A DNA stretch of 64,000 bases from Fratercula arctica. Taxonomy: Eukaryota; Chordata; Aves; Charadriiformes; Alcidae. Made by a program: the position numbers and the translations under genes. The first letter of the stretch is position 1. Every line of letters begins with the position of its first letter. Shown here piece by piece: positions 49,232-61,101 of the stretch. Location: positions 77,713,159-77,777,158 of the forward strand of contig CANTUZ010000004.1 in NCBI GenBank assembly GCA_947846985.1, written 5' to 3'. The notes beneath the pieces are model-generated. The model saw only the letters and a program-made list of their open reading frames with translations. It had not been told where the DNA came from and did not search any database.

Positions 49232-49257
<26 letters not shown>
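49232..49257. repeat. Poly-T tract (T26)
   Basis: Twenty-six T in a row, 45 bases after the tandem duplication. No polyadenylated insert is recognisable on the minus strand beside it. Confidence 0.92.
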
Positions 49258-49262
<5 letters not shown>

Positions 49263-49753
49263 ATTCAGAGGTATTCTTTTCCTCTAAATGTTCATAACAT
49301 ACTAACTCTGAAGTACCGGAGAAAACCAAACCATTTTCCAATGTGACTGTGACTTGTGGTTGATTTAGCTGTTTAAGAAGGTGGAAACTCTGAAGGTTTT
49401 CCTGCAGTTAGGGGGTTTCCAATCCTACTTTTCCCCCTACATGGATTCTCCAGTGTCTAACTGGGACTGATCGCCTGTTGCCTGCTTTCTCTCTAACAGG
49501 GCGCTCCAAGGTCGTATGTGCTCTCTTTTCCTGGAGCTTGTAAGAACATCGTTATCTTTGAGACCTCGAGCCCCTGTTAAATTTAGTTGAAGCCTTCGTG
49601 TTTCAAAGTCATTGGGAAGGTGGGAAAGCAGCGGATGGAAATGCACGAGTGCATAATGCGACTGCAAGACTTTGTGTCCACAGAAAATCGGTTGAAAACG
49701 TTTAAAAAAATATATAATGCCACTGTCCATTTTCAGATTGACAGAATTCAGTT

Positions 49754-49820
49754 ATATCAAAAAAAGGCGTAAAGTCATATCAAAAAAAAGGTGCAAAGCC
49801 ATATTAAAAAAAGGCAAATA
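49754..49820. repeat. A-rich tandem repeat, about 23-24-bp unit, three copies
   Basis: Units starting 'atatcaaaaaaagg' at 49754, 49777 and 49801, each followed by '(c/t)g(t/c)aaag(t/c)c' in the first two. The copies differ at several bases. Confidence 0.8.
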
Positions 49821-51600
49821 AATACAACTCTGCTGACGACTCCCCTTATGGAAGAAGAATTCTGCTGATCCGGAGCTGGCACTCCCTACCCGCTCACCCC
49901 CGTCTTCCCGGGATCACTCGCAGCACGTCAGGCATTTCTTGGCAGGGTACCCAGATCACCCCGAGCAGCCCAACCTTTTGGAGCGCCGCCAGGCAAACAT
50001 GTACTGAAATAACCTCTTTCTAACCTGTTTCCACAAATCACAAGAACATCGCAAAGCCAACCAGGGAATCTGGCTCCAAGGAGCCAGGTGTTGGTTGCAG
50101 TATTACCCTGACCAGCAGAAGTCTACGCCTAGAGATATAGACCACTAATATAATCCAGGCTCATTTTCATCTTGGATTCATTACTTTTTAGTTAACAAAA
50201 CCGAGACTTTTTCCTGCCTTTCAACATTTAATACAGTTTAGTGCTGCGCTTTAAAGTATTTGATTTTAAAAATGTTTTCCTAGTTTATTTTTTAAAAGTA
50301 ATCTCATTAAATATCACATAATGCTCAACCCTAGATAATTAGTTTTCAGACAGTCCTTATACATTATCTAGACAGGTCTAGCTAAAGGAGGATTTAAAAT
50401 AACCGTTTTATTCTACCACATGCTTTGCCCTGTGTCTTCCTATTGATGTGAACAGTTCATTGCACAAAAAATTTCTAGTTATCTAAGAACTCATCTCCTT
50501 ACTTGCATGGTGATTATGCAAGATAATAAAATAGAGGCTTCGGTAATCATTTTATGCCTGATCCCTTCAATACTGTATAATTGCTAACAGTAATTTCAGT
50601 TGCTGCTGAAAATCGAGTTTGAAGATGTGATTTGGAAGCGTACAGTTAATAGCGTTTAAGAGAGTGCTAGTATCTAAAAACCAATTGTTACGATTGATGC
50701 AAAATAAAGTGAAGAGAACAATAACACTCCAAAGTTTTGATTCAAGCAAGCAAACATGCAAAATTACAAAGAATCTGTATAAGTGAAATGGGAAATGGAA
50801 GCTGTTCTCTTTCTTTTTTTTCAAGTTTTCTTCCATTCTGCCTGTGCTTCTAATATAAAAATCAAATGCTATAATATACGATTTCTGTTTTCCGTGTTGG
50901 CCCATCTTTTATTTACCATGCATTATAGTAGACAAATCATCATTTATTTTCTCATTGAACTACCATCCATGACAATAATTTAAAACCAGCTAATAAACAT
51001 TATGGTTTGTTAGAACTGCTACCGATTAAATCTTAAGTGTCTCAAACATACAAACATAAACAGAATGTAATTAGAGCTATTTAAAGAATCCATTTTTAAC
51101 TTAGATTAACCATACTTTCCATTTGCTAGGGATAAACACTCATAAATGAAACCCACTGCTGAACAAGAAGCAATTACTTCAGTTTAAAATATTAATACAT
51201 ACTGCCTTTTAAAAAGCCGAGGAAAATCATTTATGTACTGTACAATACAATACAATCTCAATTCATACTGAGAATGAAAATGGGATGGCATTCTGAATCC
51301 TAAGCGAGCTGCAATCACCTTTGAGGTACAGTTTGTTCTTATCCACTTAGAAGTCCATTAAACTATTTTCTCCAATTAGCATTGCTCTCAAAATAATTAT
51401 TATAAAATACAGATACAAGGTGTTTTTTTTGTATTTTTAAGCTAATAACCCCCTCCCAACTTTGTTGACCAGCTGTCTTGCAACGGCCCTTCTTCGTATT
51501 ACCTGAGACATGCTAGTAATGCAGACTAATTACTGACAGACAGCATAGTAATTCTAGACTGGGTAGACTCTCAAGCGTATCCCAGGTTGCAGGTCTAGCG

Positions 51601-51650
51601 ATGTACACATACATACACATGCATATACACGTATGCACACACATATGCAC
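51601..51650. repeat. Perfect alternating purine-pyrimidine run, 50 nt
   Basis: Every one of the fifty bases alternates purine and pyrimidine (mixed CA, TA, TG, CG steps), without being a simple dinucleotide repeat. Such sequence favours left-handed Z-DNA. It ends 11 bases before a truncated CR1 insertion. Confidence 0.9.
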
Positions 51651-51660
51651 CAGGGATATT

Positions 51661-51766
51661 CTGATCTAGTTGAAGATGTCCCTGCTCACTGCAGGGGGGT
51701 TGGACTCGATGGCCTTTAAAGGTCCCTTCCAACCCAACACATTCAACGATTCTACGATTCTATGAT
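51661..51766 (+). mobile_element. CR1 LINE, 3'-end fragment (about 105 bp)
   Basis: Starts at 'gatctagttgaagatgtccc' and runs through 'tttaaaggtcccttccaaccc' to the tail 'attctacgattctatgat'. Nearly identical to the last 90 bases of the CR1 at 7528-8395, so the same subfamily. It has no coding sequence left. Confidence 0.93.
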
Positions 51767-52018
51767 AACAGGTGTATGTTGGATTATAATATCTACCTCA
51801 TTATGAAATATTTTTAAGTTCCAGAGATAGCTGATTTCAGGTAACTGATTTATATTTTGATGCTATGACTTTCTTCTGCTTAGACTATTACTTGTTTCTT
51901 TCTAAGCATGGTGTTATGAATTGCATTTAAAGGTGTAATTTTGACCTAAATCATACAAAGCCTTATTTCTTCATGCTGATGCACTGAGAAAGCACTAAGT
52001 GTTTTGCTTTCTCTACAG

Positions 52019-52151
52019 CTGCACAAGAAAGGGCAAAACCATGGGTCCGACAGTGCTGTACATCGTTCCTTCATCAGCAAGTGCTGTTGAGTCAAGGTTG
52101 GGGCCTTCCCTCCTTCAGCCTCAGGACAATAAAGACCATATTTTCAAAAGG
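52019..52151 (+). CDS. Candidate 5' coding exon of an unrecognised gene
   Basis: A pyrimidine-rich tract ending 'gctttctctacag' (52018) is followed by a 133-bp segment that ends at 'ttttcaaaagg' and then 'gtaagaataag', a strong donor. Inside, ATG at 52041 sits in an excellent start context (aaaaccATGG). From it one frame stays open to the donor and encodes about 37 residues, beginning MGPTVLYIVPSSASAVESRL and ending KDHIFKR. The composition is protein-like, with mixed polar and charged residues and no low complexity. A second frame is also open, which weakens the argument. I do not recognise the product, no partner exon is identified here, and intronic pseudo-exons are frequent. If real, it would be an internal or first coding exon of a plus-strand gene whose remaining exons lie outside the window. 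Confidence 0.28.
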
Positions 52152-52439
52152 GTAAGAATAAGATTATTGACATTTTAAACCAGAGTTTTTGTTTATTCCT
52201 CCTTATAAGCTGGCACCTCATCCACTACAATTTACCTGAAGTACACTCTAGCGTATATAAACTGAGCACGGGAATTCCTCCCTCACCATTTACAAAGTCG
52301 TGATCTACTCTTTTAACACTACTACCAATCCCTCACTGTAAGAAACCACAATTATCACTGAGATAAGAGGTTCAACAAATTATTTTTCCATTCTCTTTGA
52401 AGTGCTATTTTTATGTTTATATTTAAGTGTATGGTAGGG

Positions 52440-52610
52440 GCAATTAGCAATTGAACAAAGTATATAATTAATTACGTGCAATTAGAGTGGAACTGTAGAC
52501 AAATAGTACCATATTACTGGCAAATTTTAACAATGTGATAAATCATGGCAATTATAGGCAAAGTAATAATGACTTCTAATCAAACAATATAAATGGGAAT
52601 GTGTTCTGTA
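52440..52610. promoter_or_regulatory. TAATTA-rich stretch (possible conserved element)
   Basis: Several CAATTA/TAATTA sites within 170 bases, including TAATTAATTA at 52465-52474, plus 'gtgataaatcatggcaatta'. The texture resembles developmental enhancers, but conservation is unknown. Confidence 0.2.
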
Positions 52611-53105
52611 TTCACAACAATCTAAGTTCAATCTGTTCGTCTGTGTTTAAACTGGCTGCAATTTATACACACACAAATCATTATTATGACTCTTTTGATA
52701 AAACATGCTTATTTTCAGCTCTGCTTCGTATGTTTTTGCATACCTGTTAGCCTTTCCCTGTGGAAATGCTCAAAGGGCTTTGAGGATTGTCCTCTGCTCA
52801 GTCTTCCTGAGACATTTCAGGACATAAACTCCCTTAGTTGCCCACCTCGTGTCGCTGCAGGCAGGGTCTCGCGCTGGACGATGGGCGGCCGAGAGGAACC
52901 TACTGCTGAAAGGAGCATTTCGTTTATGTCCTCCTGTAGCAGAGCAAGTCTCCTCTCATTAGTTATTTAACTTAACACGCCAAGGCCTATATTGCAAAAA
53001 TTGAACAAATATTCCCTGCAGCTGTCTCTTCTGCATTGTCAGTAACCTTGGGTAGAAATGTGGGGCAAAGTGATGCAGTCACCAGGGCACAAAGCTTTCA
53101 TACAT

Positions 53106-53376
53106 TCATAGAATCACGAAATCGTTTGGGTTGGAAAGGATCTTTAAAGGCCACCTCATCCAACCATCCAAGCCATGGGCAGGGACATCTTCAACTAGAT
53201 CAGGTTGCTCAGAGCCCCGTCCAACCTGGCCTTGAATGTCTCCAGGGCTGGAGTATCTACCATCTCTCTGGGCAACCTGGGTCAGGGTCTCACCATCCTC
53301 AGAGTAAAGAATTTCTTCCTTCTAGGTAGTCTAAATCTTCAGTCTTTTGGCTTAAAATCATTACCCCTTGTCCTAT
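53106..53376 (-). mobile_element. CR1 LINE, 3'-end fragment (about 270 bp)
   Basis: Reverse complement of the CR1 end: tail 'tagaatcacgaaatcg', 'ggttggaaaggatctttaaagg', 'gggcagggacatcttcaact' (the same subfamily mark as the CR1s at 7528 and 51661), then the end of ORF2. Truncated at 'ggggtaatg' (complement), where a 20-bp tandem duplication begins. It sits directly against the edge of inverted-duplication copy B. Confidence 0.93.
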
Positions 53377-53413
53377 CGTCCTATGGTGTTGAATATCGTC
53401 CTATGGTGTTGAA
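53374..53413. repeat. 20-bp perfect tandem duplication at a CR1 5' junction
   Basis: 'tatcgtcctatggtgttgaa' occurs twice head-to-tail (53374-53393 and 53394-53413), starting at the truncated 5' end of the adjacent CR1. Such micro-duplications can arise during LINE integration or by later slippage. Confidence 0.9.
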
Positions 53414-53885
53414 CGTTTCTTATAATTTTATTTTTATTGCCTAATATGGAATAGTGTTTTCTTTGCTTATTTTGTCATGTGGAGACTAAGTGACCTAATG
53501 ATTATTTAGGTAATATTAGTCACACTAAGGTGTTTTGAGAGTTATCAAGATTTGGGCTTATTTACTGAAAGACCGGTACACCTTGAGGATTTTATCTCAG
53601 TGATTCATAACCCCTCCACCCCAGCAATATGGAATCAGAATTATGGAATCACAGAATGCTTTGGGTTGGAAGGGACCTTAAAGACCACATAGTTACACCC
53701 CCCCTGCCCTGGGCAGGGACACCTCCCACCAGACCAGGTTGCTCCAAGCCCCGTCCAGCCTGGCCTTGAACCCCTCCAGGGATGGGGCAGCCACAGCTTC
53801 TCTGGGCAGCCTGGGCCAGGGGCTCACCACCCTCATAGCAAAGAACTTCTTCCTTATACCTAGCCTAAATCTTCCCTCTTTTAGT
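53411..53885 (-). repeat. Inverted duplication, copy B (partner at 25231-26090)
   Basis: The reverse complement matches copy A over the CR1 end, the adjacent 'attgctggggtggagg' flank and a further 170 bases. Copy B lacks the 418-base segment present in A and retains the CR1 bases that A has lost near 25405. The CR1 in B also extends a little further 5' ('aaactaaaagaggg'). About 27.5 kb separates the two copies. Confidence 0.8.
53641..53885 (-). mobile_element. CR1 LINE, 3'-end fragment (about 245 bp)
   Basis: Tail 'tggaatcacagaatgctttg', box 'gggttggaagggacctta', then 'ctgccctgggcagggacacc', 'gccccgtccagcctggcc' and the end of ORF2, whose last residues can be read on the minus strand (PWPRLPREAVAAPSLEGF). 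Truncated shortly after 'ttttagttttag'. Confidence 0.93.
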
Positions 53886-54059
53886 TTTAGTTTTCCCAGG
53901 ACTTTGAGTAATCTATATCTATAAAAGCCCACCAGGTACATGAATTTTGGATAGGAAAAGGTAAACTGGTATTTGAAAGCACAAGCAGGATCTATGATTT
54001 CAGAAGAGCAACACAAGGAGGCAAGTACACTCCAGCACTGAAGTAACACCTAAGAAGAG

Positions 54060-54440
54060 CTTCAGACCTTGGGCTCAGTGCCGGCGGCGGCGCCGCACAT
54101 GGCTGTGGGGAGCACAGGAGGGATCCCAGGTGTGCATGCACACTTTCCTCCCCTTGCTTTCCTGGGAAAACATCTGGATTTCAACAGCCAGGGGGATGTC
54201 CGTGATCAGGCCTGGAGCCTCCCTCCCTCCCTGGGGTGGGTCTGCGGGGTTGGTGCCACCGGTGCCACATTGGAGGACCCATGGCCTGTCCATCACCCCG
54301 CACACGGTGAAGGGCACCCACCAGGTCAAACCACCCGGGGTGGCTCTGGCTCGGACAGGAGATCCTCACTTTTCAACGAACACATTAGTCCTACTGCATC
54401 CACCTCTGAGCATTCTATTTTCCTGGTTGGTCATGGAAAG
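54060..54440. other. GC-rich patch with overlapping open frames, unrecognised
   Basis: About 380 bases are clearly GC-richer than the surroundings. The patch begins with a CGG-type run (54079-54096, 'gtgccggcggcggcgccg') and is open in two plus frames (54069-54443 and 54130-54453) and two minus frames. Open frames on both strands are expected when stop codons are rare because of base composition, so this is not evidence for a gene. It does not match CR1 or an LTR I know. It might be a small CpG island, a non-coding exon or an unrecognised repeat. Confidence 0.35.
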
Positions 54441-57400
54441 TAAGTTAAAATAATGTTTTAAACCAGTTCCGGTCAGTGTTATAACTGCCCAACATTATGC
54501 ATCAGCATTATAAAATAATATATATTTTTCCTAATTTAACAGGGAACTCCATGTTATACGGATATGAGCATTCAGTCCAATGATTTTACTACTAAAGTCA
54601 GTTTAAGACTATGTAAAGGAAACATAAGGACAATTTTCTACATATGCATAGAATTTCCCTTCTTTGGATTTTAATTTCCTGCACTGTATAAAGCATACAC
54701 AAACCATACTTTAGTTAATTCCTGAAATGCATGTGTGGAACTGTAATAGCTACTGTGTCGTTTCAGCTACATGATACTTAAGATGCTAGAAATCTGGGAA
54801 TACATCATATTATAGCTTCTTTTATAAATGAAATGCAAAACTTCTAAATTAAACATGGCTGTGAAGACAACATGCACAGGACAGGGCATTCAAGCTGCAG
54901 CTGACATTCAGGCTCTGATTTATTCCATTAAGAAAACAGGAATTATAGAAATGGGCTCAAAAATGCCCCACTTTTTTTTTTTTTTTTAATAAAAAACTTC
55001 TGTTTTCTTTATGATGGTATGAATTTTTTACTTATGAATATGATTACATAAATTACAGGGAATTAGGGTTGTTTTGTACCATTGTACCATCTATATACTT
55101 CTCTTCTAGTCTCCACCTAGTAACTTTTGGACTTCTCGGCTATTTTTAATGAGTTTGATGGAAAGATAAAAGTTTCTGAAAATAAGACACTCCTAAACGT
55201 CTCATGAAGTCTGACAGCAATACAGAAGAGACCCTACTCATGCCCTCTCGAGAAGATACACTATGTTCACACATAGTATCCATAGAGGAGAACTATTGTT
55301 GGAAAATCCTTAATCCAATGTCATATTTAAGGTTCTATGCCACTTATTCCCAGAACCCAGAAGGAGTTCCTAGCAACTCTTTCTGGGGTGTCCAGTGCCT
55401 CAAAATGGGTGAGCTCCTGATAAAACCTTGATATAAATCAATTAAAATTCATTTATCCGTAGAAAACCGGTGTGCAAGTCATGGAAGTACTTCACTGAAT
55501 GAAAGATGTGGCTGCCTTTGCATTTTGCGGAGTGAGTTCATCTACTGGATTCAACTCGTCAAGAGATACAGGGAGAAATGAGCAAGTCTGAAGATTGTTA
55601 AGTTTCTCACATGGGAAAGGTTGAGTTTATTATGACTAAACCCAAAATTAAACTGGAAAATTCTAGAGAGCTGAAATTTCTGCAGGATTTGACTTGGCTG
55701 AAAAGGGATTTTGCAGGTCGTGACATCAGACAGAAACTTTGAACTTCATATATGCTCCAGGTAGGATCCCCAGGTCCTTTAGGAGACTTTTAGCAATTAA
55801 AAGTATTTGACTATTGACCGATTTGTGCCGACTAAACAAAAATAGCAGGTATAACCTATTTAAAGGATAATTAACTTTTTATAGTACAGTTCTACTTTTT
55901 AGAATATTCTGAAAAGGATTATTTCTGCAACTGTATTCTAAATGTGTACAAAAGTGTTTTCTATAAGCTTTGAGGCATGAGCAACTTTAGCTGAGGTCTA
56001 TTGCAATGCCTACTTAAATTTGCTAAATATCTACGCACATGCAGAACTCACCTTTCTGAATATACTGAAAACACCCGCAGCTTTGTATTTACATGAAACA
56101 AAAATCATTGTAAATCTCCATTTATCAATTCCATTGGTGTGAAATCACATAACACCGGGAAAAAAGGCAACTTTTTTGAGCTATGGGATCAGTATTCTGA
56201 AGTTTCTACTTCAAGTTTATTCTCTTTCCTGTCTCTACGCTTCTAAGCCTTTTTATTAGCTAATTAGGATGCTATCTGCTGATTTTTAATAAATCCTTCC
56301 GCATGCTTTTGTGTTCTTTGAGAGAAATCCTGGCTTTGTTGAAGATTTTGGACGCTGACTTCAGTAGAACCCTGATTTTTACCTAATCTGTCTCTTTTTT
56401 TACAGTTCTCTCTTTCCAGTGAGGTAGATATATTTTTCAAGAATCCTACATTTCTAGCCTGCCCGTTCCCTATCTGAATATTCTGAAATAGTCTCAGAAT
56501 GAATCTAACATTACTTAGCTTTACCCTTATTTCTTCCACCACCTGTGCTTCCTCAACTAGTGTTTTTTTTCTCTCTCTTTTTGTTATCTGACCAACTTTT
56601 TCCCCTTAGAAAAAGAAGCCTTACCTCTGCCCCACTTACTCCATGAATCATTTTAGTTCCTCTCAAAGCTGTCTAAGCTTCTCATTCCTAGTGCGTTCCC
56701 TGAGAACGTACTCTCAGTTTCTTTCTTGTATGCAATCAGCCTCGTAGGAAAACTGTATACCTCTGGTTAGACAAATCAGCAGCCAGTACTATGTTATTTG
56801 TATCTCGGGCATCTCAACGCTGACTTTGCTTGGCTTTTGTGCCTGCTGTCCATCGTCGGTGACAGCACTTCCCTGCTTTCTTTTGTGGCTCTTCCTCACT
56901 CTCTCTCACCGCTCCTTGGCTCCATCACCCACTTCCACTTTCTGTCCTCTTCATATCAAATGCTTCACTCTCCACTTCCCTGTTCTTTCCCGGTGACTTT
57001 CTTTGTACTTTTTTTCCCGCATACCTCAGTTATTTGCAGCACAGGCTACCTCAGATGGCAGGTGTTAAAAAAGAAAAAAATATTATATATTTTTTTTAAT
57101 ATATTGCCCTCTTTGTATGTTAAATGCCAGCTTGATTTACCAGGAAATACCCAATTCTAATGTTCCACTCCGATAAATCACCTCTATATATGTTCTTAAA
57201 AATATGTGAATCGGCACATTTACATTGTGCAGGTTTCTATACATCAGTCTAAAGCACAAAAATTTATTCATCTTTTACTTTTTAACCACAGCCCCCGTCG
57301 CATCTCAGCTTTCCTTGTGGAGCCCAGCCGCGGACCGCCAGCTGTTTCACATCCATCAGGCTTCCGCAGCCTGAGAACAGGCTTTATAGTTCCTCGTTTC

Positions 57401-60400
57401 AGCCAGGAGGCACATCTTTTATATACAACCTGGCAAATATCACAGGAGGAAGGCTCAGCTGAAACAGCGGAGGTCAGGCAGGGAAAATAGAAAAAACACA
57501 GTGGGTGTTTCTTTATGTTTACCTCCGCGTGGGGATGGAGGCTGCCGTCCACCCTACATTTAATACATCTACTTCCACAAGGTACAATCTCCGCTGACGC
57601 GGGCTATTGTTTCCTGACATCGTCTGTGAACTCTGCTGAGAAAGGGCTAACATCTGAAAAGGCGGTTTTGTCAACCTAGCGGTATTAAACAGAACAATTT
57701 TTGTTGGACAACTGGTCTTAAGCCACTTCTTTGTGCCGCGGGAGGGTCACCTCACTCACTCGCTGGGAACTGGCGGGGCACAGAGGCTGGGTCATATGAG
57801 TACGTGAGGACAATGCCGTGCTCCACCTCATGGGACAGGTTAAGGACTAACGCCAAAGGGCAAAAAGGAGCCAGAGAAGCGGGTCAATAGCGAAAGGCGT
57901 AAACTAGGTCCAAACGGGGACATTTGGATGCTGCGTACGAAGGGCAGCACCACCGACATACATCAACCTTGTGGGAGTTCGAAAGAAGTGGTGTGTACGC
58001 GTGGGTTACTTCCATTCTTCCAGTATATATTATTTTTGTTATTAACTTCCATGAAATTGTACCATTAATATTCCCGTATGTTTTACTTTCCTCCTGGTTA
58101 CCATTGCAAGTATTATTTTCCTCTTTTAACGTTATTTTACTACTTTAACTGGCATACAACTTTGAAAGTGCAAGCACTACTCATAAATGCAACGTTGAGG
58201 TTATTAAAGCTAGAGATAGGCAAACATAGCAAAAGATGAGAAAAACATATTTGGGTTAATTTGTGGGCTTCTGTTCTGTAAACATAAACTTTGGAAGTCT
58301 CTTAAAAACCTCTTGTGTATTCTCAAAAACATCCTTAACTCATTATAAGCTGAACTGCCACTTTTATTATTGCGTGTATTAGACATCGCTTAAAATTAAA
58401 AACATTAATCAGAAAACTGCTGTCCTAACCAAAGAAAATATTGCCCAGTCTAAAATTCAAATATTAAATTATTTAATTTACAGTCCGTGAGGTTCACAAG
58501 ATCTGGATACAGTGTACGGTGCCTTTATGTCACTGTATGCATGTGTATATATATCACAAGCTTCTATACTGCAAATTGCGGAATACTAGAACAGAAAAGA
58601 TGCCAAATCTGTAACGCGTACTATTAAAAAAAATCTTCAGCACCTTCATGAATGGAGACTATTTTTGGCCAGAATCCAGAAGCCGTGGAATAAAGCTGGG
58701 CGTGTGGGTACAGAAATCCATTCACACACAAAGGACTTCAGGGCCAGGGGCTTCATTCGCATGTATAAATAATGCAAAATTATTTTTCTTTGAGAAGGCA
58801 GAAAGTCCTTATGGGGACAAAGTTGGCTACAAGACTTCATAAAAATTGTTAATTAAATAAAAACGATGGTATTTCCTTGGGATTACTGCCTGGCTTCTGG
58901 GAGTATCCGTGAGACAGATAACCATGTTCACACAATAATGAGCGAGGCATACCTTCAGACGTGAATATTCCTCGCTGAATGCGAAAGGATGTCAACAGTC
59001 ACACTTCTGCAGACTTTCTAAAACCTGTTCTTGTTCCGACGAAACCTACCATTGCTATAAATTGGATGGCGCTGCAGGAAGGGATGCTCTTCTCTCAGCT
59101 TGTTCGTCTTCAGGCGACTGACGGGATTGGGCGCAGAGGTATTTTCACCTCTTCACCTCCAGTATCAAATAGATAGGCACCGTCTCCTCTTGTCAGACGT
59201 TATCCAGACAGCAACAGAATTTAAGGCTCACTATGTCCCTTTGAAAACTTGACTTTTTTTTTTTTTTTTTTTTTCCCTTTTGTAAAAAGATGGTATATGT
59301 CTACGTGCGCATCTCTCTGTGCCTGGTAACTATTCAGTTACACAAAAAAGAAGTCCTATCCATCTTGAAGACCTCTTACCTCCCTGATAAGAACTGCATA
59401 CAGAGATAGTGGCAGAAAAATAGGGTTTTTTTTCCCAAAATAATTTACAAGATACTGCTTAGATAGCAGGACACAAATCTACTTTGATATGCATTCTACT
59501 TGTTGAATAGATAAAAAGAATAAACAGAATAAATATAATGATGACATACACGTATACTTGTTTATCTTTTACCCCGCTTTTCTTTTTCTCCATAAAATAA
59601 AATCCTGTTTGAAACTTCAAGTGCGTAATGTATCATCTGAAGTCCTTGTGGCACACAATGTAACGAAGAGTGGAGTAAAACCACCATCACTGAGAGATAC
59701 AAGGAGTATAGAAAGATGGGAGACGGAGAAGAAGAAGGATCTTAAAAGGTTTGCATAAGGACTCCAATTACTCTTCTCAGCTTTTGATGTTCAAGCACAT
59801 GTCATTAAACACTTCATGTTGCTGTCCAGGCTCTTCTACACAAGCGACTTGAAAGAAAGGTTCCTATTTCGCAGGAAAGTTTTCCCTTCTTATTTTATAA
59901 CTTCTCTAACCACATTTTTTTTTAAAAACCATATTACGGTTCGCACGAAGAGCACCAAACCTACGGTTTTGATAATGTTTAATTTCTTCATAAACAGTAT
60001 CCTTCTGTATACCAATATAAGGATTTAGAATTTAATCAGACCTGTCCCTCACAGCTATACTTTTTTTTCTAACGCACCAGACATTATGTAGTATTATATA
60101 TACTAATATATATAACATTATAGGTACTGTATAAATATATATATAATATGTAAGTGTTATAAAGAAGTATAATCTACAGTCTTTTTGGAAGCCAATGAGA
60201 AATACATTTTTATTTGACTGAGGTGACTTACTAATCCAATCTCTTCAAGTCTTTGGTGCTTTGTAACTTATTATCTTGGTTGGTTTTGTAAGATACCCGC
60301 ATTACAGTGATATATCAAGCAGTATAATTCCTTCACGGCATTTCAAACCAGAAGTACTACTTCTAAACAAGTACCAGGTGAATGGGGAGTAGAGTGGAGG

Positions 60401-61101
60401 CAGTAAATACAATAATTTACAATAAATAGCACTCAGTTTTATTAAGCAACCCTGCTGTAGATATATTCAACCTCTAAAGTATGTTTTTAGGAACATGTGA
60501 AGGATTCAGCAATTTTGTTACATTGAAATTCTTACAGAATGTATCAAGGTAGAAACACCAAAAAACGGATCTTTTTTGTGAATGAGCCAGAGAGAGAAAG
60601 GAAGGGAGAGAAAGAGCATGGTTAGTAACTGAAAATATCATCCATTTTCACTAGTTTCAATAGACTACACTAGCAATTAAGGCTCAGTGGTGTTGATATT
60701 GAAACCATCTACTCCGTCCAGAAGGAGAATGTGGTCAGAAATTACTATTTTCCTATATCAGATGCTGCTAGTCAGTACATTAATGTAGAAAAATATCATC
60801 AGTTGAGAACCAAGAGTTCCAGATATTCCTAGTTTCAGTGCAGGGCTCAATGCTCAGTGGGGCTGCATCTTCCCAGACTGAGATCCAGCAGGTAGCATCT
60901 CCCAGCACAAACCCAACACAGCTTTCACCAAAAACACCGCCTGAACCGCCGCCAGAGGTTGACCTACAACATCTGTGTCTCTTGCTACTGATGTCTCAAC
61001 TGTAATGTACTCTAACTCATACCCATAACTCATACTCAACAGTAGAGACTCCTGCATTGTTTTAGTAAGAGACCTGTGAGCTTCTACAAATGTAACATTG
61101 A
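54441..61101. other. AT-rich unique DNA, no gene seen
   Basis: No gene is supported. Simple repeats include T-runs at 54971-54987 and 59253-59274 and an AT-rich tract at 60085-60150. Less AT-rich patches at 57280-57600 and 57720-57960 contain unrecognised frames on both strands. The minus frame 56264-56542 is polar and glutamine-rich but matches nothing known. A GA-rich tract lies at 60589-60618. Confidence 0.55.
60085..60150. repeat. AT-rich low-complexity tract
   Basis: TATATA/AATATA elements with (AT)-type runs; low complexity only. Confidence 0.7.

Larger units (their letters stand above)
42336..51600. other. AT-rich unique DNA, no gene seen
   Basis: No gene is supported. It holds a 31-bp tandem duplication (42861-42922), a perfect 11-bp hairpin (45178-45203), an A15 run near 46330, a 45-bp tandem duplication (49097-49186), a T26 run (49232-49257) and an A-rich three-unit repeat (49754-49820). 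A GC-richer patch at 49845-50010 is unrecognised. All frames are short and unknown. Confidence 0.55.
51767..53105. other. Unique DNA holding a candidate exon and a TAATTA-rich stretch
   Basis: Apart from the exon candidate at 52019-52151, this stretch has AT-rich sequence with homeodomain-like sites at 52440-52610. The open frame at 52686-52970 matches nothing known. No confirmed gene. Confidence 0.5.

Noticed and set aside
54069..54453. Two overlapping plus frames of 124 and 107 codons
   Set aside because: Minus frames are open too, so GC composition explains them; no domain is recognised.
56264..56542. Polar, glutamine-rich minus-strand frame of 92 codons
   Set aside because: No heptad pattern or known family, and the sequence is purine-biased, which alone lengthens such frames.
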